From contig ML014203.1 in NCBI GenBank assembly GCA_003615045.1, forward strand, positions 1 to 64,000: 64,000 nucleotides of DNA, written 5' to 3'. Numbering within the stretch: the stretch's first letter is position 1; every line of letters begins with the position of its first letter. The notes beneath the pieces were generated by a model, which was not told the origin of the DNA, made no database searches, and worked only from the letters and a program-made list of their open reading frames with translations. The DNA is from Caulochytrium protostelioides. Lineage: Eukaryota; Chytridiomycota; Caulochytriomycetes; Caulochytriales; Caulochytriaceae. The position numbers and the translations under genes were made by a program. This document shows positions 1 through 10,966 of this stretch, in pieces.

Positions 1-527
1 CAGGGCTCAAGCTCAAGAAACATGGCATTTTTGGTATGCCGGTCGCAGGATGCCGCAGGCTGAGCGTATGCGGCCGACGCCGTGCCGACTGTCAAAGCTG
101 CCTTGTCGATCTCTCGCGCGTCCAGGAAATGGTTCCAGGGCGGGCGCTCCCCCGACCGAGCCGACGGCAATCGACCCGGTCCGCAGCACCCGAGTGTATA
201 CCCAGATGCATGTGGTCCGAAAACCCAGGCAACGCCGGCGCGAGAGGACCGTGGTCCGAGGGTTGCTGTGGTTTGATTCCACCAACGGCAAGTTCGTAAA
301 CCGCGATCTCTATGCCGCGTCGAACATCCGACGCAACCTGAATCGCTGGCCAGACCGATAGCGCTGTGCCGCGATACCGCATGCACCGCTGCAGCCCAAG
401 GTCAGCAAGCTCATCCGGCACTGGACCCGAATGCGCTACTGCCTCTGTGGGGACCCCTGGGGGCACCATGGAGGGCATGGTGTGCATGTTGGGTAATGTT
501 GGGTCTACATTTTACAAAAATAGAGTT
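1..527. other. Left-edge region, no recognised gene
   Basis: This stretch lies 3' of the GT34 gene, which runs toward it on the minus strand. A frame on the plus strand stays open from base 3 to the stop at 297-299 and contains several clustered cysteines, so it could be the end of a gene that begins outside the window. I recognise no family in it. In DNA this GC-rich, open frames of about 100 codons are common by chance. Confidence 0.3.
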
Positions 528-1553
528 CTAAGAGGAATACCACTGATCGACCTCTGCGATGGAGGGGATCGGCGGCGAATCGGCGACGTGCTTGCGCCAG
601 TTGCTCATATCGCCGAGCTTGTCGCTATGGCCGGCGAAGTGGATAATGAAGTCGCCCGGCTGCCAGTTGCGCGCGGGATCGCCGGTCGACTTAAAGTTGA
701 GGGCGCTGCCCGGGGTGTATGAGTTGTGCCACCACTGCGGAATGAGCCAGACGCGCTTGCGAAGTCGCGGGTCCGTCTTGTAGAGGTGGATGAGGGCGGC
801 TTGCTCCTGCCATATATCGCCGAAATCGATTTTTGTGATGTCGATGTCCAGCAGGCGCTGCATGAGCTTTGCGGACCACGCCGAGCGGTGCACAAAGAAG
901 GAGCCCGCATTAAGCTCGTTCATGTCGCTGGAGATGAGCATTTCCGGGCCGGTGTGGGCCGGGCCCGGGAGCAGGGTGCGCACATCAAAAGCGGGGTTTG
1001 TGATAATCGTGTCGAGATCAATCATCCAGTACCAGTCGTACGACGCCGTCTCCATCAGCTGCTGGATCTTGATGTACTTCGTGAAGTAAATCGAGCGGTT
1101 CGTATCGATCTGGGGCGTGTCGATAAAGCCCAAGCCATGGCGCTCGGCATACGCCTGCTTCTCGATGAAGCTCGAGTTGTACGGCTCGGCCAGCGGCAGA
1201 CCCGAGTGAAGGACGATAATCGCCAAGGAGGGCGGCGTCGCCGCCGGCGGCGGCGGCGATGGCGATGGCGACGGAGTGGCAGGTCCCGGCGTCACCGTGG
1301 ACGGGGGCGCATCGCCACTGGGCAGGGCGTCGGGCGCCGCGGCCAGCGCACGGCCCTGGATGCCGTAGTGAACGATCAGGGTCAACACGATGGCCACGAC
1401 CAGAATCCACCGCAACACGCTGCGCGTGAAGAAGCTTAGCACCCTGGTCGTGGCCTTGCCGCCCTTGGTGGCGGCGCCCGACGGGGCCGGCAGGAATGGC
1501 CCCGAGAGATCCTCCGTGCTCCCATCGGGATCGGCTGTCCTTGGCTTCACCAT
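528..1553 (-). CDS. GT34-family glycosyltransferase, type II Golgi membrane protein
   Basis: Protein of 341 residues. A short cytoplasmic N-terminus is followed by one membrane segment (about residues 47-63), a Pro/Ser/Ala-rich stem (about 70-108) and a lumenal catalytic domain. The domain contains YDWYWMIDLDTIITN, with the DxD metal/nucleotide-sugar site at 179-181 (DLD). Other GT34-type blocks are MNELNAGSFFVHRS (about 211-224), WQEQAAL (about 248) and DFIIHFAGHSDK (about 301-312). Family members in fungi (Mnn10/Mnn11 and Gma12 types) add mannose or galactose to N-glycans or cell-wall mannans in the Golgi. Donor and acceptor cannot be read from the sequence. The start ATG is the first in the frame and directly precedes the expected cytoplasmic tail. 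There is no sign of an intron. Confidence 0.88.
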   Translation of the reverse strand: MVKPRTADPDGSTEDLSGPFLPAPSGAATKGGKATTRVLSFFTRSVLRWILVVAIVLTLIVHYGIQGRALAAAPDALPSGDAPPSTVTPGPATPSPSPSPPPPAATPPSLAIIVLHSGLPLAEPYNSSFIEKQAYAERHGLGFIDTPQIDTNRSIYFTKYIKIQQLMETASYDWYWMIDLDTIITNPAFDVRTLLPGPAHTGPEMLISSDMNELNAGSFFVHRSAWSAKLMQRLLDIDITKIDFGDIWQEQAALIHLYKTDPRLRKRVWLIPQWWHNSYTPGSALNFKSTGDPARNWQPGDFIIHFAGHSDKLGDMSNWRKHVADSPPIPSIAEVDQWYSS

Positions 1554-3401
1554 GGTGGATCAGTATACACTCCGTGCGGGATCAGATATCAACGGTGCAG
1601 TGCGATGCGCTGCAATGCAGTGCGATGCGTGGCAGTGCGATGTATTGCGCGTTGCCTTATGTGTCAGGAGAAAGGCCCGATGAGGCTAGACCAAGTGCTC
1701 GCCTCGTGGAGACCACGAAGAAAACAGAAACAGAAAATAACGGGCGGGGGGATGCGGGAGATATGAGAGGTAGGACGGGTGGGTCCGATCGAAAAAAGCG
1801 TGGTGACGCGCTCGGGTCGACAGGTATCCTAGGCGCGTGAACACCAATGACGGGATGGCCAGGTCAATAGCGGAGTGGAGGCTGCGGGGATGAGGTCTAA
1901 TCTAGCAAAAAGGATCAGGGTATCGATGGAACGAAGCTCTACACTTGAAGGAAGCGACCCACGCGTGTATGACGTGCGATCGGAAACAACCGAGCCGTGG
2001 AGGCCGCGCATCAGGATCGGCAAGCGCCCTTTCCGCCCTGCCATCACGTCCATATCCACGAAGCCGTCGCTGGATGGCGATCCCACTCATAAGTGCATTC
2101 TTATTGTCCCACCCATTGGCGGGCTCGTCCGCGAGAGGCCGCCGTCTCCAATTTCCCGTCATGCTCCGATCCGTCCGGGGCATAGCTCCGATCCAGACAG
2201 GGCCGATCCGGGGGTATGGCCTCGGAGCACCATGTCAGCAGACATGAGGGGCTCTCGCCGCTTGGGTGCTGACCCTCGGACGGCGCGACGCCGTGGCTCG
2301 CTTCCAGGTATGGTGTTGGGGTCTCCGCGTTGGGAGGCCGCGGGCGAGCGCCGTCTCCGCTGATGGCAGGGCGCGCCTTCCGCGACTCACCTCGCGCGTG
2401 GCGCCTTCATCGTCGCCCCCGGTGAGTGCTCGCGTTGCGTGAAGCGCCGCCGATCGCATCGCATCGCATCGCATCGCATCGCATCGCATCGCACGGCGGC
2501 CGCCGCCGCATGCCCGTCTGTATTGACGCCGCGGGAAGCCCTTTCTTTTTTTTTTTTCTTGTTCGCCGGGCTCTCGACGCTTCTGCCGCGTCCGCCGGCC
2601 ATGTCCCCAGACGCCACCGTCAGCAAATGATCAACGGACGGGGTCGCGCCTCCGGCCCGCCCCCGCGGCGGCGGCCGAATTCAGGCTCCGCTCGATCGGC
2701 ACGGTGCCTTCACGGTCGGTTGGGCGTGCTGGTGGGCATGGCGACGCCCACCGTCGTCGTATTGCTATCATGGCGACGTGACTTGGCGATGCGGGCCCGA
2801 CTCAGAAAGTGTTTCGTGTACGACCTGATCGTTCGCCCAACAGCGGCCTGCTCGGATGAGCGTTCCGTCGGCGGAGTATGGTGACGCGCGGGATGATGCT
2901 CAAGGGTGTGTTTCTAACGCTTCTCGAGTGGCGACTTGGTCGCGAGTCAGCTGCCCTGTCCGTGGCTGGGCGCCGCCGTGCATGGGCATCCAGGATCGTT
3001 TCACTACCAACGGGACTGATGAACACATCGCGGGTTGCTGAGCGCCTATCATACTGGCGACCGAGTGCTGATCCGACAAACTGATCACCCGGGAAGGCGA
3101 TGGCATCGTGCTCGCGGGCGGATGCGGATTGGTGCTCCCGCTGCGCCTTTCTGGGTCAGGCCGGCCGTGACGCCGCGTGCTGCCGACGGCGTGGTAGGAC
3201 GCCTTTTTTTTCGTACGAACCAAAAGAACAATGCATGATGCGTCAACTATCAATGAATGAACGACAGAAGTCAGAAACGGAGAAATGCATGGGAGGCCCC
3301 GGGTAATCTGGACATGGTCGCCACGTGGCGGCACCTCCGTCCACCACGTCTTCAAGCGCTACGCGCCGGAAGACCTGTGGGGGGGTGACCGAGGGCCCCG
3401 A
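1554..3401. other. Intergenic region with simple repeats
   Basis: This 1.8 kb lies between the start of the GT34 gene and the end of the ING-like gene, both on the minus strand, so it holds the GT34 promoter. It contains a pentanucleotide repeat (2456-2493), a T12 run (2546-2557) and an imperfect GATGC/CAGTGC-rich stretch near 1594-1645. The small open frames match nothing I recognise. Confidence 0.5.
2456..2493. repeat. (GCATC)n pentanucleotide microsatellite
   Basis: About 7.6 uninterrupted copies of GCATC. It lies in non-coding DNA about 0.9 kb upstream of the GT34 start and about 0.9 kb past the end of the ING-like gene. Confidence 0.95.
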
Positions 3402-5018
3402 TCATACCGGAGGAACCGGGGGCGACCGAGGGGCGACTGGGTCCATCGCTTCGGCCGCAGGCGCGGCGGATGGCACGTCCGCCGCGGCTTCGGCGACGGC
3501 TTCGGCACCCAGCGGCACGGCCGCTGGACGGCACGACTTGCGACGGCTTGCGGCGACTGGCTCCCGGGCGTGGCGCGCGGCGCCCGCGGCGCGCAGCCGC
3601 GCGCGGGCGCCGTGACCCTCCACCAGACACTCGGTGCAGTACCAGGGTCCCTCGGGCATCGCCGTCATGCCTGCGCACGCGAAGTGAAACCACGCCGCCG
3701 CGCACGTCGGGTTGTCGCAGCCGATCATGCGGCCGTGGCTCGGCTGCTGGCAGATGCAGTAGGGCCGGTCGTCGGCGCCCGGCGGCGGCGGCGGCATCGG
3801 CGTGCCGACCCCCGGGAACGGGAGGTCCAGCCCGTCGTCCACGCACCCATCACCGTCCACGGCCGTGCATGGCGGCGGCGGCGGCGGCGGCAGCAGCAGC
3901 GCCGGCAGCGCATCGGCGAGGGGACCGCGCACGTTGGCTGCAGCGGTAGCAGCGGAGTCTGACCAGGCCTCCGAGTCCTCGTGGCCGGGCCCCCACGGCC
4001 GCCGCCGCTTCCTACCCTCCGCCGACACGGTGGGGCCCTCCATGGCGCCCGCGGAAGCGGCCGCTAGCGTCGGCGTTAGTGGCGTGGCCGACCGGGTGGA
4101 CCGCGCGGCGCGCCGCGGCGGGACCGCGTCCGACGGCTGCTGCAGAAAGAGCTCGAGCTGCGCGCAGTAGGAGCTGGCCTCGTGCGAGAGCAGGCGGCTC
4201 TGCGTGATTTTGCTCTGCGCGAACGCGAGCGCCGTCTGATAATGCGCGTCGGACGCCGCGAGGCGCGCCGCCGCTGCGGGGCTCAGACGCGCCGCGGTGT
4301 CCACGGGGTCCGGGGCGGCGTCCGCCGCCGCCGCCGTGGCCGCGGCGTCCCGCGGCGGCATCTGCGTGAGCGCCCACCAGGGTCTTCCCACGGTGGTCGG
4401 AACCGCCAGCGCCGGCATCGAGGCTGACGCGGGCGTCAGCGCCGGCGTCAAGGGCATTGTCGCCATCGCGGTGGACGACAAGGCCGCCGGCGCCGGCGTC
4501 GCCGTCGTCGTCCACGGCAGCATGGCCGATGGCTCGGCCGGCGGGAGCGTCGGCGTCGCGATCGGCGTCGTGGCCGCGGGCGGCGGGACCACGAGCCGCC
4601 GGGGCCGGCCGCGCTTGCGTTTCGGCACGGCGAGCGGCGTCATCTCTGACGCGGACCACGGCTGCGCGTCCGGCGCCGGCGTGATCAAGGTCGCGCCGGC
4701 AACGATGGACGGCGACGGGAAGATGGCGGCGGGCGAGACGCACGCCACGGCGCCGGGATGGGCGGCGGCGTCGATCCCGCGGCGGGCGGCACCCAGGAAG
4801 GGCAGGCCCGCGAGCCACGGCGCGGCGGTCGGGGCGCCGTCGGCGCCGGCGGGCGGCGGTACCTCGGCTGCGCGGCGCATGAGCTGGGCGTGCGCGTCGA
4901 CATGGGCATCGAGCGCCGTCAGCACGCGCAGCCGCTGCTGGACCTCGAAGGCGAAGCCGCCCATGGCGGTCAGGTAGTCGTCGAGCATCTCGACGGGCGA
5001 CAGCATGGCGTCCTCCAT
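3402..5018 (-). CDS. ING-family PHD-finger chromatin protein
   Basis: Protein of 538 residues. The N-terminus (about 8-50: LSPVEMLDDYLTAMGGFAFE...) resembles the first helix of the ING domain, which normally reads like YLEDYLDSIENLPFELQR. A second ING-like helix (about 245-290) follows after a long Ala/Pro-rich insertion that carries an AT-hook-like KRKRGRPRR (133-141). Near the C-terminus is a complete ING-type C4HC3 PHD finger (420-464: YCICQQPS...GCDNPTC..WFHFAC...WYCTEC), the module that reads H3K4 methylation. ING proteins are subunits of histone acetyltransferase (NuA4/NuA3-type) or Rpd3-type deacetylase complexes. I chose the ATG at 5018 because it opens the ING helix. The frame is open upstream to 6269 but holds only low-complexity Arg/Pro/Ala sequence. 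An unusual 70-residue tail follows the PHD finger. The exact ING paralogue is undetermined. Confidence 0.82.
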   Translation of the reverse strand: MEDAMLSPVEMLDDYLTAMGGFAFEVQQRLRVLTALDAHVDAHAQLMRRAAEVPPPAGADGAPTAAPWLAGLPFLGAARRGIDAAAHPGAVACVSPAAIFPSPSIVAGATLITPAPDAQPWSASEMTPLAVPKRKRGRPRRLVVPPPAATTPIATPTLPPAEPSAMLPWTTTATPAPAALSSTAMATMPLTPALTPASASMPALAVPTTVGRPWWALTQMPPRDAAATAAAADAAPDPVDTAARLSPAAAARLAASDAHYQTALAFAQSKITQSRLLSHEASSYCAQLELFLQQPSDAVPPRRAARSTRSATPLTPTLAAASAGAMEGPTVSAEGRKRRRPWGPGHEDSEAWSDSAATAAANVRGPLADALPALLLPPPPPPPCTAVDGDGCVDDGLDLPFPGVGTPMPPPPPGADDRPYCICQQPSHGRMIGCDNPTCAAAWFHFACAGMTAMPEGPWYCTECLVEGHGARARLRAAGAARHAREPVAASRRKSCRPAAVPLGAEAVAEAAADVPSAAPAAEAMDPVAPRSPPVPPV

Positions 5019-5651
5019 CGCGGCGCTCGGGCGGGGGCGGAGCGGGGACCACGCGGCGCGGCGCGGGGGGATGGCGAGGGACGGCGAACAAAGCGGCGGT
5101 CGCCCCGTTTCTGCAAAGCGGCGGCCGCCGGCCATCGACGCGCGCACGGGCGCCGCCGTATGCGCCGTCGGCGTCACGCCGCTATCACGATCGTCGCGCC
5201 CTCGCATTTGAATGACGATGGCCGACGACGGCAGACATACGCCGGGTGCGCGATCGGCGACGGGCCGGCCACCGTGATCCTGCGCGCCGTCACGGATGGT
5301 TCGCCGTGGGGCCGTCCTTGGCCGTCCTTGCGCTGCTGCCGCCGCCGCCGCTGCTGCCGCCGCCGCCATCATCTGCCATCGTCTGCCATCGGCCGCTCGC
5401 GTGGAGACCTGGTCCGTGTCCGGGGACCCGTTGCGCCCGATATCACCGCCATGGGGGCCGCCGCCGTCGCCATCGTCGCTCGCATCGTTATCGACGGCAC
5501 CGGTCGGCGTCGCCGCGGGCCATGGCGTCCACCCCCGTCTCCGAGCTCCGACGCCGCGGACTCGGTCGCGGCGGCGGCGGCAGCGGCGGCGGCAGCGCGA
5601 GCGCCCCGGCAAAGGCCCCCTGGCCGTGGCCATGGTCTGTGATGGGCCGAT

Positions 5652-5685
<34 letters not shown>

Positions 5686-6588
5686 CAGCGGTGGGGCCGT
5701 CGGCGGTGCACGCGACGCGGGGCGGCGAGCGGCAAGCGGCGGCGGCCGCCGGATACCCAACGCGCGTGGCGCTCGACAGCGCCGCCGTTCCGTTGACGGC
5801 CGCGCCGGGGCTGAGCATGCGAGGCGCGACGGCGGACGGGTGACCTGCCGACGGGGGAACGGGTGCTGACCTCATGCTTGCTCATCCGACGCGGCTGATG
5901 CCGTGCATCGACCGTGGAGGACGACGGCCTGCCAGCAAAGCGGAGATCATGCTGGCCATGGCCATAGAAACGACAGCCGCGGCCGCTAGCAAACGCTCTT
6001 GAGCGGGAGGTGCGGTGCGGATATTTTCTTGAAGATGATGTGTTTCTGGCATCACCCGTTCCAGTATCAATGACGGCCCTGCGGGGTCGCGAGATAGGGC
6101 GGCCGTCGAGCACGACGCAGGGGATCGGCAGACCGGAGGGGCGTCGCCTGCGGCGGTCCCCCCGACGGGCTTGGCCGCCGCCGCCGCCGCCGCCGCCTGC
6201 AGGGTCGCCAGCGTCGCACGCCGCCGGGCGGCAGGCCCGACAGCACGGACGGCAGCGTTGAGGGGCCAACGCGTGCTGATCCCGACTTCACGGACAGCGC
6301 GCCTCGCGATCGCGCGTGATCCCCGGCAGCGGCTGCGCGGCGACGCGCGTCGACCGCGACGACGCGACGTGACGGGCGGAAGGCAGCCAGGCGGCGACCG
6401 CGGCTGCAGAGATCCGCGCCAGCATCCGACGCTGACGGCTGCCGCGACCTCATGCCGATCGTGCGGTATCCCGGCTTTGACGTCCTGCAGAAGCGAACCG
6501 ACGCTTTGCTTAAGCGTGCGTCCCCCTCACCTCACGGCTGCCGAGCCGCACGGCGTTCCTTCCGTCGACCGGGACGGCCGCGGCGGCG
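5019..6588. other. Divergent intergenic region, GGC/GCC-repeat rich
   Basis: This 1.6 kb separates the divergently transcribed ING-like (-) and katanin p80 (+) genes and should hold both promoters. It is rich in GCC/GGC triplet runs (for example around 5335-5370 and 5650-5685), which keep several frames open by composition alone. I see no conserved protein in any frame. Confidence 0.5.
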
Positions 6589-7942
6589 ATGGCGATCCTG
6601 CCGGCGTCGCCGCCGCCACGGCCGCCATCGATGCCTCGGACGGCGTCGAGCCGACCGGCGAGTGGCGGCGGCGGCACGAGCGAGCGGTCAGTCATGCGCA
6701 TTGCGCAGATCGCCGCGCATACCCGCCGCACCACCTGCTTCCGCTTTGGGCCCCAGTCGGGCCGCGTGATGGTCACCGGCGGTGTCGACAGCGCCCTTGA
6801 CGGCGGCGGCGGCGATGACAGCGACGGCGGCGGCGGCGGCGGCGGCGGCGCCGTCCGCATCTGGGCCCTCGGCGGGAGCACGCGGCCGCTGCTGACGTTC
6901 CCAACCGCGGCCGCGCACCCGACGTGCGTCAGCCTCAACCACGCCGAGGCGCAGGCGGTCGCCGGGACCTCGGACGGCACGGTGCTGCTGTGGGACCTGG
7001 CGGCCGAGCGGCTCGTGCGCACGATCCACGGGCCGCCCGCGACGCCGACGACCGCCGTCGCGTTCCATCCGTTCGGCGAGTTCGTCGCGACCGCCGCCGC
7101 CGACGGGACCGCCAAAGTCTGGGATCTCCGCCGGCGCGGCTGCATCCAGACCTACCACGCGGACGGCCGCACGGGCGCCTCGGCGGCGCGGGACGGCGGC
7201 GGCGGCGGCGGCGAGGCCGTGGCCGTGCTGGCCATGACCCCCGACGGCCGCTGGCTCACGACGGGCGGCCGCGACGGCACCGTGCACGTGTGGGACATGA
7301 CGGCCGGCCGGCGGCTGCAGACCCTCACGGACCATGCGCGCGGGCGCCGCGCGATCACCTCGCTCGCGTACAGCCCTGTCGAGTGCTTGCTGGCGACGGC
7401 GGCGCGCGACGGCGCCGTCCATCTGTACGACCTCGTGGCGTTCGACCGCATCGCGACCGTGCTGCCGACCGCGGGCCTCGACGACCCGACGCCCGTCGTG
7501 CCCGCGGTCGTCGGCTTCACCCCGAGCGGACGCCACCTCACCGTCGCGCATGCCGACGGCGTCCAGCGCTGGACGTGGGAGCCCGGCCCGCCCGTCATGA
7601 CCGCCGCCCACGCCGTCCCGTGGCGCGCAGGCCTCGCCGACGTCTGCACCCTCGCCGACGGCGCTCGCGTCGTCGCCGGCGCCCTGGACCACCATACCCT
7701 CAGTCTTTGGGGCGTCACGTTTGACGCGGCCGATGCCGCCGCCGACGCGGCCGCCGACGCCGCCGTTGACGCCGCCGCAATCGACGGCGATGCCGACGGC
7801 GTCTCGGAAGCCACGACCGCCGCCACGGGAGTCCCCTCGGCGGCCGCGCCCGGCCTCGATCCGCGCCCGCCGCCCGCCGACCGGCCGCCCTCCTCCGCCC
7901 CCGCCGCGGCCTCGGGCGGCGCGTCCCACCGGCACTCCGCGG

Positions 7943-7988
<46 letters not shown>

Positions 7989-8330
7989 CCCCGCGGCGGG
8001 CCCCTTCAAGGCCGCACACGACGTCGGCGGCGACGAGGCGCCCGCGCAGCGCTACCGCAGCGGCGCGCCGGCGGCGATGGCGGCGCCCACGACCGCCGCG
8101 CGCTCGGGGCGCGCGACGCCGTCCCCGCTGCCCGACGCCGGGGCGCCGGCCATCCCCGGCGGCGCCGGGCCCCGCGCCGGCGCGAGTCGCGTGCGGAGCC
8201 GGCTGGGCCTGCCCGTCGGGTGGGTGCCGGCGGCGCGTGCCGACGTGCCGCTGGACCTGGATCTGACGCGGTTTGGGGTCGACATGACGCGCGCGACGTG
8301 CGAGTGGTCCTTGACGAGTGGCGACGGCCA

Positions 8331-8368
<38 letters not shown>

Positions 8369-9153
8369 CGACAGGGGGCGGCATGACGCCGCCGCTGGCG
8401 GCACGGACGCTGCCGCCGCCGCGGACCGAGTCCGACTTCGCCGAGGCCTGCCTCTATCGCCACGCGTCGGTGCAGACGCTGCTGGAGCGGCGGCTCGCGG
8501 GCCTCGAGGCGCTGCGCGACGAGTTTGACGAGAACGACCTCATGCCCGCCGTACGGCAGCTCTGGACGCGCAGCGACCTCGCGGTCGCCCAGGATTTCCT
8601 GCGCATGATCAATGTCCGTCGGTCCAAGTGGCTCACGCTGGAGCTGAGCGCCGAGCTGCTGCCGGTCCTGGTCCGGATGATCAGCACCGCGTATTCCGAG
8701 TAAGTGCTTCATGGAAGCCGACGATGCGCCTTCGAGCGCGCCTTCGAATCCTCCAACTCACCTGCTTTTGTGCTGCTGTTACTTAGTTTTGTGCTGACGG
8801 CGCTCGAGACGTGCACGCTGATTGCCAAGAGCTTCGGACCGCTCGTGCGCGACTGCGTGCCCGCCGCCGAGATCCAAGCCTTTGCGAGCGACGCCGTCGA
8901 TGATCCGTACTCGCTGGACGACGCGGTCGACGACGACGGCGACGACGACGACGGCAGCGACGGCGCGGGCGGCGACGGCGGCCTGATGGACCTCGAAGGC
9001 GCGGCGCGCCGCGGCCGCCTGCGGCGCTGTGCGCGCGGGCTCGTGCACGCCGGCACCCGGACCCGCGCCCTCGTCCGCGCGGCCGGCCTGCCGCGCGACA
9101 TCCAGGCCCACGCGCAGCAGCTGCTCCGCGAGCTGCAGGCCGCCCATCTCTAG
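6589..9153 (+). CDS. KATNB1: Katanin p80 (WD40) regulatory subunit
   Basis: Two exons, 6589-8699 and 8787-9153, give 825 residues. The 87-base intron begins GTAAGT and ends TTACTTAG. Splicing gives AYSDFVLTALETC, which continues the con80 domain in frame; the unspliced frame stops directly after the donor. The N-terminus carries about six WD40 repeats (roughly 40-370), starting with IAQIAAHTRRTTCFRFGP and GRVMVTGGVD, very like katanin p80. The middle is a long disordered Ala/Pro/Thr linker with an (AT)n run. The C-terminus (about 680-825) is the con80 domain, including KWLTLELSAELLPVL and KSFGPLVRDCV, which binds the p60 AAA ATPase. Katanin severs microtubules at spindles, basal bodies and flagella. 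An alternative start is the ATG at 6694. Gly-rich loops interrupt blade 1 (about 68-84). The gene converges with the Vps3844-like gene 130 bases downstream. Confidence 0.93.
7944..7990. repeat. GCGACG hexamer repeat inside katanin p80 linker
   Basis: Tandem GCGACG units encode an Ala-Thr dipeptide run in the disordered linker between the WD40 and con80 domains. The repeat is in frame, so changes in unit number would not disrupt the protein. Confidence 0.85.
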
Positions 9154-9283
9154 ACGCGTGACGCGCTGTCGAAACCCGGATTCATTCGGGAAGCTTAAGA
9201 GGGTACGAGTAAAGGTCAAAGAAACAAAAAGGAACCCCGACGAATCGTTGAGCCGACCGCGACACGGTGGCTTCACAACGCGC

Positions 9284-10966
9284 CTAATCGGCCTTGGGAC
9301 GGCCGCCGGCGCCGGCGAGGTTGAGGACGCCGGCATGGGCGCCCTTGCCGACGGACGCCAGCAGGCTGATGCTGAACGTGACAACGATGAAGAGGCCGAG
9401 GCCCGTGAAGAAGAGCAGGTTGAACTCGGGCGCGATGTCCTCGTACTGGCAGGCGTTGCCGACGTAGTGGGCCTTCTTGGTGAACCCGGGGATGGGCTTG
9501 CCGGCATCGTCGACGCGGTCGGTGCCGCACGCGCACAGGTAGCACGTCTCCTCGACGCCGGCGACGATCGTCTTCTGCTGCGTGCACGTCCCGTGCATTG
9601 TGCACTGGTCGAACGTCGACAGGCAGGACGCCGCGGTCGTCGGGCACACGGCCTCGTCGGCGGCGCGGCGGACGCGCGGGCCGCGGGCGCCGGGGTCGGC
9701 GCGCTTCGTCAGGCGCTGAGCGGCGACGGGGCCGGCGACGAGCTGGAGCCGAGCGGCGGCGGCGGGCGGCGCATTCACCACGGCGCGGCACAGCCGGGCG
9801 AGGGCTGCGTTCCAGAGGCGGCCGGCGGCGTCGCGCTGCGCGGCGGTCGTGGCGGCGGCGGCGTGGACGCCGACGGGACCGCTGAGCGCGAGGACGACGG
9901 GCACGCCAGCGAGCGGCGCGTCGACGCCGGCGGCGATGGCGTCGCTCAGGCGGCGGAGCTGCGCGAGTTCGGCGAGGAAGACGGCGACGGCGGGCGCGTC
10001 GGCGTCGGCACCGTCGCGGGTCAGCGCGGCGCGGTCGGCGGCCGGGAAGGCGTCGAGGGCGGCGTCGAGCAGGGCGGCGTCGGCGCGGCGGCCGGTGCGC
10101 GGGCGGACCAAGAGCTCGTGGACGGCGGCCTGCTGCGGCCCGCTGAGGCCGAGCGCGCCCGACGGGAAGGTCACCTGGACGTCGGTGGCCGAGCGGTAGA
10201 CGCGGGCGGCGGTCGTCAGCTCGCGGGGTCGCGCGCCGTCGGTCGCGTCCGAGCTCCAGACGATCGGGCCGTAGGTATGCGTCTGCAGACGCGCCATGTC
10301 GGCGGCATACACGCGGAGATCGTCCCAGGTGAGGGCGGCGTCAGGCACGTGCATGGCGACGGCCGGTTCGGCGGTGTCGGCTGCATCACGAGAAACAGAG
10401 AGGGCTGCGGTGAGAACGGGGGCTCGCGGGAGAAGTGTGGCAGGGATGCCAGCGTGCCAACGGACGCCAGCGGACCAACGCACGCGGATCCACGGCGGCA
10501 CTCAACACAACAACTTACGCGTGGGGTCGGGGGTGGCGGTCGTGACGAGCGTGAGGTCCCAGGCGCGGTCGGCCATCAGCGCGGGCGCCACGTCCGCGAC
10601 CTGCGGGTGGTTCAGGACGTCGGCGACGACGCGGCGGTCGGGGTGGTGGACCTCGTGCGAGGTCCCCTGCAGCCAGCTGAGCAGCGCCGTCGCGTGGCCC
10701 CAGACCAGGTCGGTCGGCATCATCAGGAGGCCGTCGGCCACGGCGCGGACCGACGGCGCGGACGGCGCCGGCGACGCCGCGCCCGGGGAGCCGTGGACGG
10801 CGGCGCCGGCGGACGTGAAGACGGCGACGTGGGCGCCGGCCGGCAGATCCGCCGCGTGGTGGGCCGCGTGGGCGGGCAAGCCGAGGGCGAGCGCTGCCAG
10901 CAGCACGGTCGTGCCCGTGCGGCGCCAGCCGCGGGCGCCGGCGTCAGCGGTGGCGAAAGCGAGCAT
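9284..10966 (-). CDS. Vps3844/DUF3844-type secretory-pathway membrane protein
   Basis: Two exons, 10966-10519 and 10380-9284, give 514 residues. The 138-base intron has the donor GTAAGT and the acceptor TGATGCAG. Codon phase matches across the junction (TPDPT-P-DTAEPAV). The start at 10966 gives a signal peptide (MLAFATADAG...VLLAALALGLPAHA). A lumenal Ala-rich region follows. The C-terminus shows the cysteine-rich EGF-like Vps3844 module (CLSTFDQCTMHGTC...CYLCACG...GNACQYEDIAPEF), then one membrane segment (LLFFTGLGLFIVVTFSISLL) and a short tail. This layout (signal peptide, lumenal domain, Cys module, TM, tail) is that of fungal DUF3844 proteins, which are linked to ER/vacuolar sorting; their molecular role is poorly defined. 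The gene is divergent from SNRNP40 and convergent with katanin p80. Confidence 0.8.

Noticed and set aside
5019-6269. N-terminal extension of the ING-like frame
   Set aside because: Open only because of GC richness; the ING helix starts directly after the ATG at 5018.
6688-8712. 674-codon open frame antisense to katanin p80
   Set aside because: It translates to Arg/Gly/Ala-rich sequence without domains; the plus strand encodes clear WD40 and con80 domains.
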